DNA of 64,000 bases from Lycium barbarum. Taxonomy: Eukaryota; Streptophyta; Magnoliopsida; Solanales; Solanaceae. The notes beneath the pieces were generated by a model, which saw only the letters and a list, made by a program, of their open reading frames with translations, had not been told where the DNA came from and made no database searches. Below are positions 33,439 through 43,769 of this stretch, in pieces. Position 1 is the stretch's first letter. Every line of letters begins with the position of its first letter. The position numbers and the translations under genes were made by a program. The DNA is taken from the NCBI RefSeq assembly GCF_019175385.1, contig NC_083339.1, positions 43,863,330 to 43,927,329 of the forward strand. Reading direction: 5' to 3'.

Positions 33439-36400
33439 CTACTGAATATCACGGGCTATCTCTCTCCTGTCTGGCTGTAAATCGGCCAAACTGCCCATAG
33501 ACTTCCGACTGAGCGCATCGGCAACAACATTAGCCTTACCCGGATGATACAGAATATCCACGTCATAATCTTTCAGAAGCTCCAGCCACCTCCGCTGTCG
33601 CAAATTAAGCTCTCTCTGCCTGAAAATATACTGGAGACTCTTATGATCAGTATAGATATCCACATGAACGCCATATAAATAGTGTCTCCATATCTTCAGA
33701 GCATGAATCACCGCTGCGAGCTCCAGATCGTGGGTAGGATAATTCTTGTCATGCTTTTTGAGCTGCCGGGAAGCATACGCTATAACTCTGCCGTGCCGCA
33801 TCAATACACAGCCTAACCCCATGCCAGAAGCGTCACAATAAATAACATACCCGTCCGGTCCCTCTGGAAGAGTCAGAACTGGGGCTGTAGTCAGCTTCTC
33901 CTTTAGCAACTGGAAGCTCCGTTCACAAGCGTCAGACCACTGGAACTTAGCTCCCTTCTGATTCAGCCTTGTCAAAGGCGCTGAAATCGAAGCAAACTTC
34001 TCCACAAACCTCCTGTAATAACCTGCTAACCCCAGGAAACTGCGTACCTCTATGGGCGTCGTAGGTCTGGGCCAATTCTTCACGGCCTCAATCTTCTGTG
34101 TGTCCACCCGGACACCATCAGCTGCAATAATATGCCCCAAGAAGGCCACTGAAGACAGCCAGAATTCGCACTTAGAAAATTTCGCATATAACTTCTGATG
34201 CCGGAGTACCCCTAATACCGATCTCAGATGATCTGCGTGCTCCGCCTCAGACCGAGAATAAACCAGGATATCATCAATGAATACAATTACAAACATATCC
34301 AAGAATGGCCTGAATACCCGGTTCATCAAATCCATGAATACTGCGGGAGCATTTGTCAGCTCAAAAGACATAACCCTGAACTCGTAATGCCCATATCGGG
34401 TCCGGAAAGCTGTCTTAGGGATATCGGCCTCTCGTACTCGCACCTGGTGGTAACCGGATCGAAGATCTATCTTCGAAAAACACTTAGCGCCCTGCAGCTG
34501 ATCAAACAAATCATCAATCCTGGGGAGGGGGTATTTATTCTTTATAGTTACCTTATTCAGCTGCCGATAATCAATACACATACGCAGCGACCCGTCCTTC
34601 TTACGCACAAATAATACCGGGGCTCCCCAAGACGAAGTACTAGGTCTGATGAAGCCCTTATCCAACAAATCTTTCAGCTGCTCCTTCAACTCCTTTAATT
34701 CTGCAGGCGCCATTCTATACGGAGGAATAGAGATAGGCTGAGTGTCTGGGAGTAAGTCAATAGAGAAATCTATCTCCCGCTCTGGAGGAAGACCTGGAAG
34801 CTCGTCGGGAAAAACATCTGGAAACTCATTAATCACGGGGACTGACTGAAGTGTCAGCGTCTCTGCGTCCAAGTCTTGCACCCGTACCAGATGATAGATA
34901 TAACCCTTTTTAATCATTTTCTTTGCCTTAAGGTATGAAATAAACTTACCTTTCGGCGATGCTGTATTTCCAGCCCAATCTAAAACTGGCTCCCCGGGAA
35001 ACTGGAAGCGAACCACCTTATTCTGGCAGTCAACATTAGCATAACAGGAAGCTAGCCAGTCCATACCCATAATAACATCAAATTCAGTCATATCTAACTC
35101 TACCAGATCTGCCTTAGTATCACGGCCACATACAATCACAGAACAGTCTTTATAAACCTGTTTCGCTACAATAAAGTCCCCTATCGGTGTGGCTACCTCA
35201 AATGGCTCTATAGGTTCAGACATAATACCAATTTTACCGGCAACAAGAGGTGAAATATATGATAAAGTTGAACCTGGATCAATTAATGCATACACAGACC
35301 GAGAGAAGACCAATAAAGTACCTGTAACGACATTAGGAGATGCCTCCTGATCCTGGCGGCTGACCAAAGCATAAATACGGTTCGAAGGACCGCTAATACC
35401 AGAAGCTCCACCACGGCCTCTGCCGCGACCCGCTGGTGCCGAAATACCCTGCCCCGTAGGGCGCATAGCCACTGACGAAGATGAAGACCCAGCGGCTGAT
35501 CCGGTAGGCTGCGCTGCACCACCCGAACTACCCTTATACGGGCAATCTCTCACAGAATGGCCCTGACGGCCACAAGAAAAGCATGCACCGGTGGCTCTGT
35601 AGCACTCTCCCGTATGGTATCTGCCGCAAAAAGAACACTGAACCCTGGGTGGCCTCATCTGACCAGAACCCCTATCTGTCTGTGAACCTGAAGCCCTGGG
35701 GCTCTGGCCTGCTCCTGAATACCCTGGGCTCTCGAACCTGCGACCTGTAGGCTGGGGAGGCGCGCTCTGCGCCGGCTGAGATGAAAATCTGCTAGGTTGC
35801 TGCGGCTGTTGGGGCTGTCTGCCCCGAAAATCTCCAGATGACCTGGCCCTCTTGGGCTGTCTCCGATCCTGGCCCCTGTCAGGCTGGTGTCCTCCTCTGC
35901 CCCGATCCTCCATGCCCTGGGCATGGGCCTGGATACGGGCAATGTCCATACCGGGCTGAGCAGCCAATACTAAGCAGCTATCAACAAAATACCGATCCAG
36001 CCCCATAATATATCTGTGCATCCGGTCCGCCATAGTAGCCACCACAGTAGGTGCATATCGGGCCAAGGAATCAAACTCCAAACTGTAGTCCCGGATACTG
36101 CGGCCCTTCTGCCTCAATAATAAGAATGTATCGGATCTGGCTCGTCGCAACTCTGGGGGCAGAAAATGTCCAAGAAATGCCTGAGAAAAATCGCCCCAAA
36201 CTGCTGGAGGAGCGCCGTCCCCCCTGGATAACCCCCATGACTCGTACCAGTTTGCCGCCACATCATATAACCGGTACGAAGCTAACGTGACTGACTCTGT
36301 CTCGGAAGCATTAATCAAATCTAGAGTGCGTCGCATCTTCCTGATAAACTCCTCAGGATCCTCCTCGGGCTTTGTCCCGAAGAACTCTGGAGGGTTACAA

Positions 36401-36777
36401 GTCAAAAACTCACGGGCTCTCGAACTATCACGCCTGACTGCCCGGTCACCTCCTAGTCCATGCCCCTGAACCTGCCCTGCCACAAGTCTAGTCAGCAACT
36501 GGACTGCCTCCCTCATAGACTGATCCTCAGTGCCTGGCCGTGGAGCTGGAGGCTCAGGTACTGGAATTGCAGGAGCTGGCAGTGGAGCCGTCCCCCGATC
36601 TGCAGCTACGGCTGCCCCAATCTCCTCCACGAGTGGCGGTGTAGAAGAACCCTCTGTCTGGGGCAAAGTCTCCGGAGCAATATATACCTGGGCCCTGGTA
36701 GTCCTCTGGACCCGGCTAGTCTCTCCTACGGCAACTGACTTGGCCTTTTGGGCCGCTGTCGCCTTTTTTGGAGGCAT
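33439..36777 (-). pseudogene. Chromovirus gag-PR-RT-RNase H polyprotein (ends at premature TAG)
   Basis: About 1112 residues from [12 protein letters not shown] chose the ATG at 36777 rather than the in-frame one at 36795 because a strong splice acceptor (TATATTTGCAG, ending at 36780) lies between them. Gag covers the first 400 residues, with paired cysteine motifs [12 protein letters not shown] and [14 protein letters not shown] near 400. Protease [13 protein letters not shown] is near 495; RT has [14 protein letters not shown] and [11 protein letters not shown] near 837; RNase H has [11 protein letters not shown] near 980 and YTDHKSLQY near 1045. The frame stops at DIQ-TAG where the duplicated copy has CAG, so a single substitution splits gag-pol from integrase here. 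Confidence 0.92.
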
Positions 36778-36779
36778 AT

Positions 36780-39535
36780 CTGCAAATATAGCCACTCGTT
36801 AGGAAGGGGTCATCCTGATAACACAGCTCTATCGCACGATCTAAGACAGAAAGAAGGGTAGTATCCTAAATGCCCTGTAGCCTCCTGTTTATAGGTGTGG
36901 TGCACAACACACCGATAAACAAGACTCTACTAGACACGGTCTGTGGACATTCCGAGGACGAACCGCTCTGATACCACTTTTGTCACGACCCAACCCCGTG
37001 GGCCGCGATCAGTGCCCGAGCTGGGCACCTATACGTACCCGATACCCCAAATTAGCATATTAACAGAATAATAATATAATAATAATATTAGTGGTCGCTA
37101 CAGAACTTAGCAGAAAAGCAGACTTGGCACACATAGGCCGATAAGGCCATCACAGAACAGAATATCCCAAACATATGTACAGAACCCACACAGATGTATC
37201 CACAGACCTCTACAGAACATATCATAATCATAAGACGGGACAGGGCCCCGTCATACCCTGAACAAAGTACATATCCAGATAGCAGTGACAGACTGTACCA
37301 AAAGATGGGCTCTGTAGAAGAGAGCGCCCCAAATAGCAGAAATAGGATCCTAAACGTGTGGATCAGCGAACCTGTCGTCAGTACCTGCGCGGCATGAAAA
37401 CGCAGCCCCCGAAGAAAGGGGGTCAGTACGAAATATGTACTGAATATGTAAAGCGGAATCACAGAAGTCAAATCATAATGATTACAGAAAATGGGTACAA
37501 AATGCAGAGTGTCAAATGCATATTTCCAAATCAGACAGAATGTGTACAGAAACATATGTCATATCATATCCGATCCCTGCCACGGGACTCGGCAGACAGA
37601 ACGTGGTCACCCTCCCGACACTGGTGCCACAATACAGAGGAATCAGAAAAGGGGGCGTGGCCCCGTATCATAAAATGTCATATCAGAATGGCCATAACAG
37701 ATCAGATAAGAATAGGCGGACATGGCACATCATACTCCACAGACCCATGTACGCGTATACCTGCCCCCTCACATCGGGGCGCGGCGAACAATGCAGAGAA
37801 TTACGCTTGACAACATATCCTGGCCCGGGCTCAGTGTGGGAAACATTGGGACATCCACGAATGGAGTAGTGAGAGACTAATGCAATTTAAAAATATCATA
37901 AGTATTTTCAAAGACTCGATGAGGCGTAGCAAAGACAAACAAATCAAATGGAGTCGGACGGAATCATAATAAATGTATTCCGGATATCATAATAAATTAC
38001 AGAAGTCTGACTTTCCCGAAGTCATTCCGGGTGTCAAAATAATTTATAATATTTAACAGAATATTTAAAATTATATTCGTTAAGCGATTAGTAGGGTAAT
38101 TAAAACATTTCTTTCAAAAATCGCTTAAAAAGGAAGCTTTAACACATTAGGGGCAAAAACGTAAATAGTGGGCCCGCCTCAGAACAAATAAGGCGGCGGG
38201 CTCAAAGTGTGCCCTCTAAACATATAATATCATCTACGAAGGTTATACAAACATCCTATGACTTTCTGAGTAATTTAGAGCACAATTGCATAATTTCAGA
38301 AAAAGCGTATCAAAATGGTTCAATTCTACTGAAGGAAAAACTGAAATTTTGTCTTGCGGATTCCGAGGGCCAAGAGGTCCTTCGAGGCCCGGATCCGACC
38401 CTAATACACTAAGGGCATGCCAAGGGAAGAATTGGGTTTACTTTACATACCTTTCACGCTCCTTAAGCCTTTCCAATCTCACTTCCCGTTTCGTCGAAAA
38501 ACTGCAATTGGTCAAGTTTACCAATTGTGAATTATTAATGCCATTATTTCAACTTTAAGCATATTTGGCTACCGAAATTTCGGCAGCACTTCCCCTATAC
38601 ATATGACACCCCGAGAATTCAACTCGGCTATAAATCATCAACAACAACCCAAACGACAACAACAATATCAACAATGAACATTAAAAACACAAATATCCTT
38701 CAACTAGTCATTTTTCTCACAAGTTGACATAATCTTCAATTCAACCCAACTTTCAACTAAGATCAATAATTTCATATTCAACAACCATCATGATCATCAC
38801 CATATAAATCTAAAGACATCTCATACCATTTCCCTTAGGATATACGCTTGATATACATGATATACACTTTTCCGCCAAAAGCATAACTTATGCAAAACAT
38901 CAAATCTTTGGCATATAATTTCATAACAAGTTTCCAACTTCCAAATTCATCAACCATAATCATAATTCACATCTTAACAACTTCATTTCCATAATATCAC
39001 AAAATTATTCTAAAGTGACATAATCATCTACATTCCAACTTCAACCAAAATTCATTCAACTTTCATTCCCAATATAATTTCCATCATAACCACAACTAGA
39101 ATGCAACATAAAATTCAACTCATATATGTATACAACATATATACACCCATGGCTACATATATATATACATACCCACTTTGCAAACTTCCTTATTTCCATA
39201 ATTTCTACTCATTTCCACATACCACAACATAAACAAACTTTCATAACATAAGAAAAAGGAATTGATTCTTACCTTTTTCTACAAACTTCTTCACTTGAAC
39301 AAGTTGTCAACTTGAAGAAATAAGTGCTCCTTCTTCCAAAACAATTACACCAAGTTGTAGAGGACACTTAATTTAGTAGGAATTCAACAAGAAAATAATT
39401 TTAGAGGCAAGATTTTGAGGGGTGATTTTTCTATGGCCAAACCCGAAATGCCCTCTTTTTGTTCTTGTTTTTCCTCCTATTCTTTCTCTTGAAAGTTCTA
39501 TGGAATTTGGATGATTAAGTGGTCTTTTATTCATT
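36780..39535 (-). promoter_or_regulatory. Predicted TATA box and two-intron spliced leader of the chromovirus
   Basis: On the minus strand: a TATA-like GAATAAAAG (39522-39535); first donor AAAAAG/GTAAGAATC with GT at 39272-39271; acceptor CCAATTGCAG at 38503-38502; a 51-nt micro-exon (38501-38451); second donor AAAG/GTATGTAAAG with GT at 38450-38449; and acceptor CTATATTTGCAG at 36781-36780, with the gag ATG at 36777. A CTAAC branch-like motif lies shortly upstream. Intron 2 would remove the rest of the LTR and the primer site. Equivalent signals are conserved in the other long LTRs of the window. This is a prediction from motifs and comparison only. Confidence 0.55.
36965..36976 (-). other. 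Chromovirus primer-binding site (tRNA-iMet)
   Basis: The minus strand reads TGGTATCAGAGC, four bases inside the 5' LTR end. It would lie within the predicted second leader intron. Confidence 0.92.
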
Positions 39536-40021
39536 GACCACATGACTTAATTCCATGGGCTTGGATGCTTTTTATGGACCATGGCCGAATGGCTCCTCAC
39601 TTGGGCCTGAATTTTTTTTTTCATTTTTTTGGGCCAACTCGGTTGGTCCCGAGTTGGGCCTAGCCCACTGACCTTTCGACCTTAAAACGTTCATATCTCC
39701 TTGTACCGACGTCACCTGGGAACCCACGACCTATGGATGGAAAGATAATTCAATTATCTACAACTTCTATTTCAAGGTATTTTCGAAATTCCAAACTTAC
39801 AATACAGTTTTTGCCCCCCAAAGTCAGGTCACCCGAAAACGTTTTCTTAAAAATATTCGTTTGGAGGGTTTGCACTTTGATTTGGTCCAAAGGTACTTCA
39901 TGAGTTGTGTTTAACTTTACATATGTGATTCATATGACTTTTCAGATGTTCCAAAAAAAATCTCGGTATGTGGGCCCCACCCCAGCAGATGCTCCGAGGT
40001 TCAAAAATACGGGATATAACA
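36981..40021 (-). repeat. Chromovirus 5' LTR (3041 bp)
   Basis: The minus-strand start is TGTTATATCCCG at 40021 and the end GTCGTGACA at 36981, next to the primer site. It is equal in length to the 3' LTR. It includes the leader signals and the conserved double hairpin (37406-37422 and 37425-37441). Confidence 0.95.
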
Positions 40022-40026
40022 CTATG

Positions 40027-42186
40027 TATCCAGGGTCTGCCCAGTAATGTGTTATAATTCATGTCCCCTTCGATCACATATAACACCGTTTGTTGGATAG
40101 TGCCATCGATGTTCATAGGCAACGAGATCTCCCCCTTTGTGGTTTCGCTCACCATGTTGAACCCGCTGAGTACCCGGGCTACCGACACGATCTGATCGAG
40201 CAGCCCTAGCTGTTCGACCACTCTCCACCAGATGATGTTGGCCGAGCTACCTGGGTCAATCAAAATACGTTTAACCTGAGTTTTAAAGATAAGTACAGAA
40301 ATTACCAATGCATCATTGTGCGGTTGAATGATGCCCTTTGCATCCTCGTTGCTGAAAGAGATAGATCCCCCGGGTAAGTAATCCCGGCTGCGCTTTTCGC
40401 GGACAACATAAACCTTGGCCCGTTTCATTACCGGACCTCGAGGGGCATCGGTACCTCCAACTATCATGTTGATTATATACTGGGGCTCTACTGGCTCGAC
40501 CCTTCGATGAGCCTCCTTTTCCTTGTAGTGACTTTTAGATCGTTCACTCAGCAATTCTCGGAGGTGACCATTCTTCAGTAACCGGGCTACCTGCTCTCTT
40601 AACTGGCGACAATCCTCGGTTCTATGACCATGGGTTCCATGGTACTCACACACCATGCTCGGGTCCCGTTGGCCCCGATCCGACCTTAGAGGTCTTGGCC
40701 ATCTTACATCCGGGACACGACCAATAGCCGAGACGAGGCCCGAGGTACTGACGTTGAAGTTGTACTCTGATATCTTTGGTAAGTCCTTGTTGCCGGCAGA
40801 GCTTCCGGCATCGCTCCTGAATGAAAGACCTTGACTGTTCGACGGGCGCTCGACCCGTTTATTACCTCGACCGGAGAAACGGCTTGGGCTAACGCTCGAT
40901 TTCTCCGGCCTAAAGCTTTGCTTCTCCGAATGGGAGTATGACCGATACCTTTCCCTCGACGATTCAGCCTTTGTTTCGTAACCCTTCCTTGGTATCTCAA
41001 AACTTTTATTCACATTTATTGGCCCCGGGGGAAGCTCGAATTGATCATCCTCCACCCGAATCTTCGAATCGTATCGGTTATGGACATCAGCCTATGTCAC
41101 AGCCTCGTACTCGAACAAGCTTTCCTTTAATTTTAACGAAGCCGTTGAGCTTTGAACATTGAGCCCCTTTGTGAAAGCTTGTGCAGCCCATTCTTCTGGA
41201 ACCGGGGAGAGTTCCATCCGCTCCCTTTGGAATAGGTTGACGAATTCACGCTGTAACTCGTCGTCTCTTTGGGTTATACGGAAAATGTCGGCCTTACGGG
41301 CCTGCACCTTTTTGGCACCGGCGTGAGCTTTGATGAAGGCACCGGTGCGCATTTCGAAAGAGGTGATCGAATGCTCAGGTAGATGGTCGTACCATGTCAA
41401 TGCTCCTTTTGACAAAGTTTCCCTAAACCTTTTCAGCAATACCGATTCAATCTCGTCCTCCTCCATATCATTGCCTTTTATGGCGCATGTGTATGAGGTC
41501 ACGTGTTCGTGGGGGTCCGTTGTGCCGTCATACTTCTGTATATCCGGCATTTTAAACTTCTTCGGGATTAATTTCGGGGCTGCACTCGGAGGAAAAGGCC
41601 TTTGGACGTACCTCTTTGAATCCGGCCCTTTCAGTAGAGGCGGAGCCCCCGGGATCTGATCCACCCGAGAGTTGTATGTTTCGACCCTCTTTTCGATCGA
41701 GTCTACCCGCTTTGCCAAAGTTTCGAGCATTTTTAGAACCTCGGTGGAGGAGCCAGCTCCGGATCCATTGCTCTCAATAACCCGTGCCTCATCCCTTCTG
41801 GGTTCAGCAACACTGCTCGTCTTCTCTGGGGTCGTTGTATCCCCTCGGGTTTGCAACTGGGCAATTGCGATCCCTTGTTCGGCAATCCCTGCTCTCTGTT
41901 CCTGCAACATTTCAAAGATTAAACGTAAGTCAATATTGTCATTAGGTGTACCTGGTTCTTTCCGGCCCTGTGCCCGGGACAAAGTAACAGAATTGTGGGT
42001 ATTTAAAGGATCAGTGGCCGGTAAGGTGGCATTCTCCTGGTCCACGGTGTTTTGACGGTTGAGGCCCTCCCTCGAATTAACGGGGTTAGGGTCAGCAGGG
42101 TTTGGCAATCCTCGTAGCCCGCTGCCTTCATTTTCGGCCACAATCTCATTGTTGTTGACGTGACCAGATTGTCCACTGTCAGCCAT
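40027..42186 (-). pseudogene. Tat-lineage gag and protease (broken)
   Basis: Gag starts MADSGQSGHVNNNEIV at 42186. The capsid-like region (DPHEHVTSYTCAIKGN, WYDHLPEHSI, DIFRITQRDDELQREF) is near residues 220-320. A TAG at about 41092 breaks the frame before ADVHNRYDSKIRVEDDQF, and coding resumes to 40027. A CCHC-like CEYHGTHGHRTEDC is near 40640, and the aspartic protease RILIDPGSSANII is near 40260, ending in LLGRPWIHS at the nested insertion. The continuation is at 26043 and below. The longer reading into 39898 is nested LTR sequence, not part of the protein. Confidence 0.88.
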
Positions 42187-42273
42187 TTGGTCCGTTTTTT
42201 CGGAGACTAACAGAAGATATTTTCGACTTTGATGGGTAAGATAGAGATTAAGATCAAAACCACTATTATCCTA

Positions 42274-42291
42274 GCCCCACGGTGGGCGCCA
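42274..42291 (-). other. Tat element primer-binding site (tRNA-Lys type)
   Basis: The minus strand reads TGGCGCCCACCGTGGGGC, three bases inside the 5' LTR. This is complementary over 18 nt to the 3' end of plant tRNA-Lys(CTT) with its CCA tail as I recall that tRNA. The tRNA identity rests on memory, not a search. Confidence 0.75.
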
Positions 42292-42294
42292 AAC

Positions 42295-43008
42295 TGTTTA
42301 CCCCGAATTTAGATAATCAATTAAATTTGTGGGTGAGGTATAGGGTATGTGATTATATCTTGAATTTGTTTGATAGAGGAAAGAGATATATGAATATGCT
42401 ATAAAGAAGCAACTAATAATTGGTGGTCTGTTCTGCACTTGTATGTTTGTTAATGTACGAGTGTTACTTGATTGAAGAAACGTAAGAGATAAGCACAACA
42501 AATACGGAACGAATCTGATGTATGAGAGGGAGATTTTGTATATATTTTGCTATTACAAGAGTTCTTGATATGAAGGAGCCAACCCTTTAAGAGGAGGACA
42601 ATGCCCCTTATTTATAGTAGTGCCCCATGGGCTTCATACAATATGAATAATAAAAGAATAATGAAAAAGCTCTGAGTTGGGGTAGGTTGGATTAGGTTGA
42701 CCGTACGATCTGACACCCGTACGATTGGCAGTTGAACATGGAAGGACGTTATCGACGCGTGGCAACCGCACAACGGATCTACCGGACCACCGGCCACGAT
42801 CAAACGGGCCAACAGCCTCGACCAAACGAACCAATGGCAACGATCAACCCGGTCATGGGGGAACCGGACCAAATGATGCCCTCCTTTTGCTTCGGTCCAA
42901 GCATTCCTCCAGTTCAGAACGGGAGCCTTCATGTACGTTTCTTGTTCCTTTCCTCCTTCAGTATTCGATCTCACCGGTTTAACGTATATCCAATTTTTAC
43001 CGTATACA
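42295..43008 (-). repeat. Tat element 5' LTR
   Basis: About 714 bp, with plus-strand ends TGTTTACCCCG and CGTATACA, followed by the ACTTT duplication. It aligns with 17500-18202 throughout but with scattered substitutions and small indels, for example an extra GGATTAGGTT-like repeat near 42690. Confidence 0.92.
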
Positions 43009-43013
43009 ACTTT

Positions 43014-43519
43014 ATTAGCCATGGTAATTCGTATTTTACAGTGTCTTGATCACTTGATGAGTCAAGTAGTCCAATGTATGTGAATGTCTGAAAGTTATAA
43101 TTTTTTTTTGCACAAAGTTGCTTTTCCTTAAAAGTCAGTACTTTGTAATCGCTGAATATGCAGGAGAAGGAGGCAACATTGAGTCACTAAATTTTAAATA
43201 TACACTAGATATGCTATGTTTTAAATAACACCATTAAAAGTGACAACCTGGTGTTATTTTTTCAAATTTAGGGTCTAATTACCCGTTCGCATACCAACCT
43301 TTAATATGTATATGCGCGCATACAGAGATGTCCAAAATAAAGAAAGAAATTGACGCCTCTAATTACTAGAAATGAAGCTTGTTGTTGAGGCGGGTCGAGG
43401 TATATGAAGTCCTCATGATATTTGATGCAATCATATTCTTTTCATTTGTCCCCAAAGACACTTTGCAATTACAAAGTCATATTTATACCATGATATTCCC
43501 TTCGGTCCTTATTATATGG
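43014..43519. other. Unassigned spacer right of the Tat element
   Basis: It includes the original Tat target site. I see no ORF, terminal repeat or RNA gene. Its left counterpart is the sequence ending at 17494. Confidence 0.5.
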
Positions 43520-43769
43520 TGTTTTTAGGTTGGCCATTGAAATTAAATGAGCAAGAAGATGAATTCTAGAGAGAAGAAATTGTAAGTGAGATATCTCACT
43601 TTGTGATTCAATGATCAGATCAAAACTGTAGCTTACAAGTGTGTACATATATACAAGGTATACAGCTGGATATACCAAAACTTTCATAACAACGTTTAAC
43701 TAACTTTAACTAACTAAGTTATACTAATTGCACAAATGCCCTTATCTATTTGTATTTGACTATTTAACA
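43520..43769 (-). repeat. Copia remnant 3' LTR (left edge tentative)
   Basis: On the minus strand TGTTAAATAG at 43769 follows the polypurine AAGGGGGAG (43770-43780). The far edge is placed at TGTTTTTAGG (43520) because it gives matching TGTT/AACA ends, but no second LTR is in the window to confirm it. Confidence 0.45.

Larger units (their letters stand above)
26044..40021 (-). mobile_element. Chromodomain Ty3/gypsy retrotransposon (Tekay/Del-like) with internal partial duplication
   Basis: It is nested in the Tat element: the target duplication CTATG at 26039-26043 and 40022-40026 is perfect, and removing the insert rejoins the Tat protease end (LLGRPWIHS) to RVVPSTLHQ. The two 3041-bp LTRs differ at roughly a dozen places, so the insertion is young. 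Minus-strand order: 5' LTR, tRNA-iMet primer site, gag-PR-RT-RH (36777-33439), integrase-chromodomain (33438-31906), a 634-bp piece of LTR (31149-31782), a second copy of RNase H-integrase-chromodomain (31148-29208), polypurine tract, 3' LTR. The C-terminal chromodomain and long LTRs fit the Tekay (Del) chromoviruses. Confidence 0.93.
17500..43008 (-). mobile_element. Ty3/gypsy Tat-lineage retrotransposon, decayed and split by a nested element
   Basis: LTRs at 17500-18202 and 42295-43008 are flanked by a perfect target duplication ACTTT (17495-17499 and 43009-43013). Minus-strand order is: 5' LTR, tRNA-Lys-type primer site, gag-PR (42186-40027), [nested element 26044-40021], RT-RH-second RH-integrase (26043-22784), spacer, an opposite-strand accessory gene (18779-21629), polypurine stretch, 3' LTR. 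Without the nested element it is about 11.5 kb. The second, archaeal-type RNase H after the first is the mark of the Tat lineage (Ogre/Retand/Grande relatives). Stops and shifts throughout make it non-autonomous. The LTRs differ more than those of the nested element, so it is older. Confidence 0.93.

Noticed and set aside
39898..40026. Extension of the Tat gag-PR frame to 39898
   Set aside because: The last 43 codons lie in the nested LTR; the true continuation is at 26043 after removing the insert.
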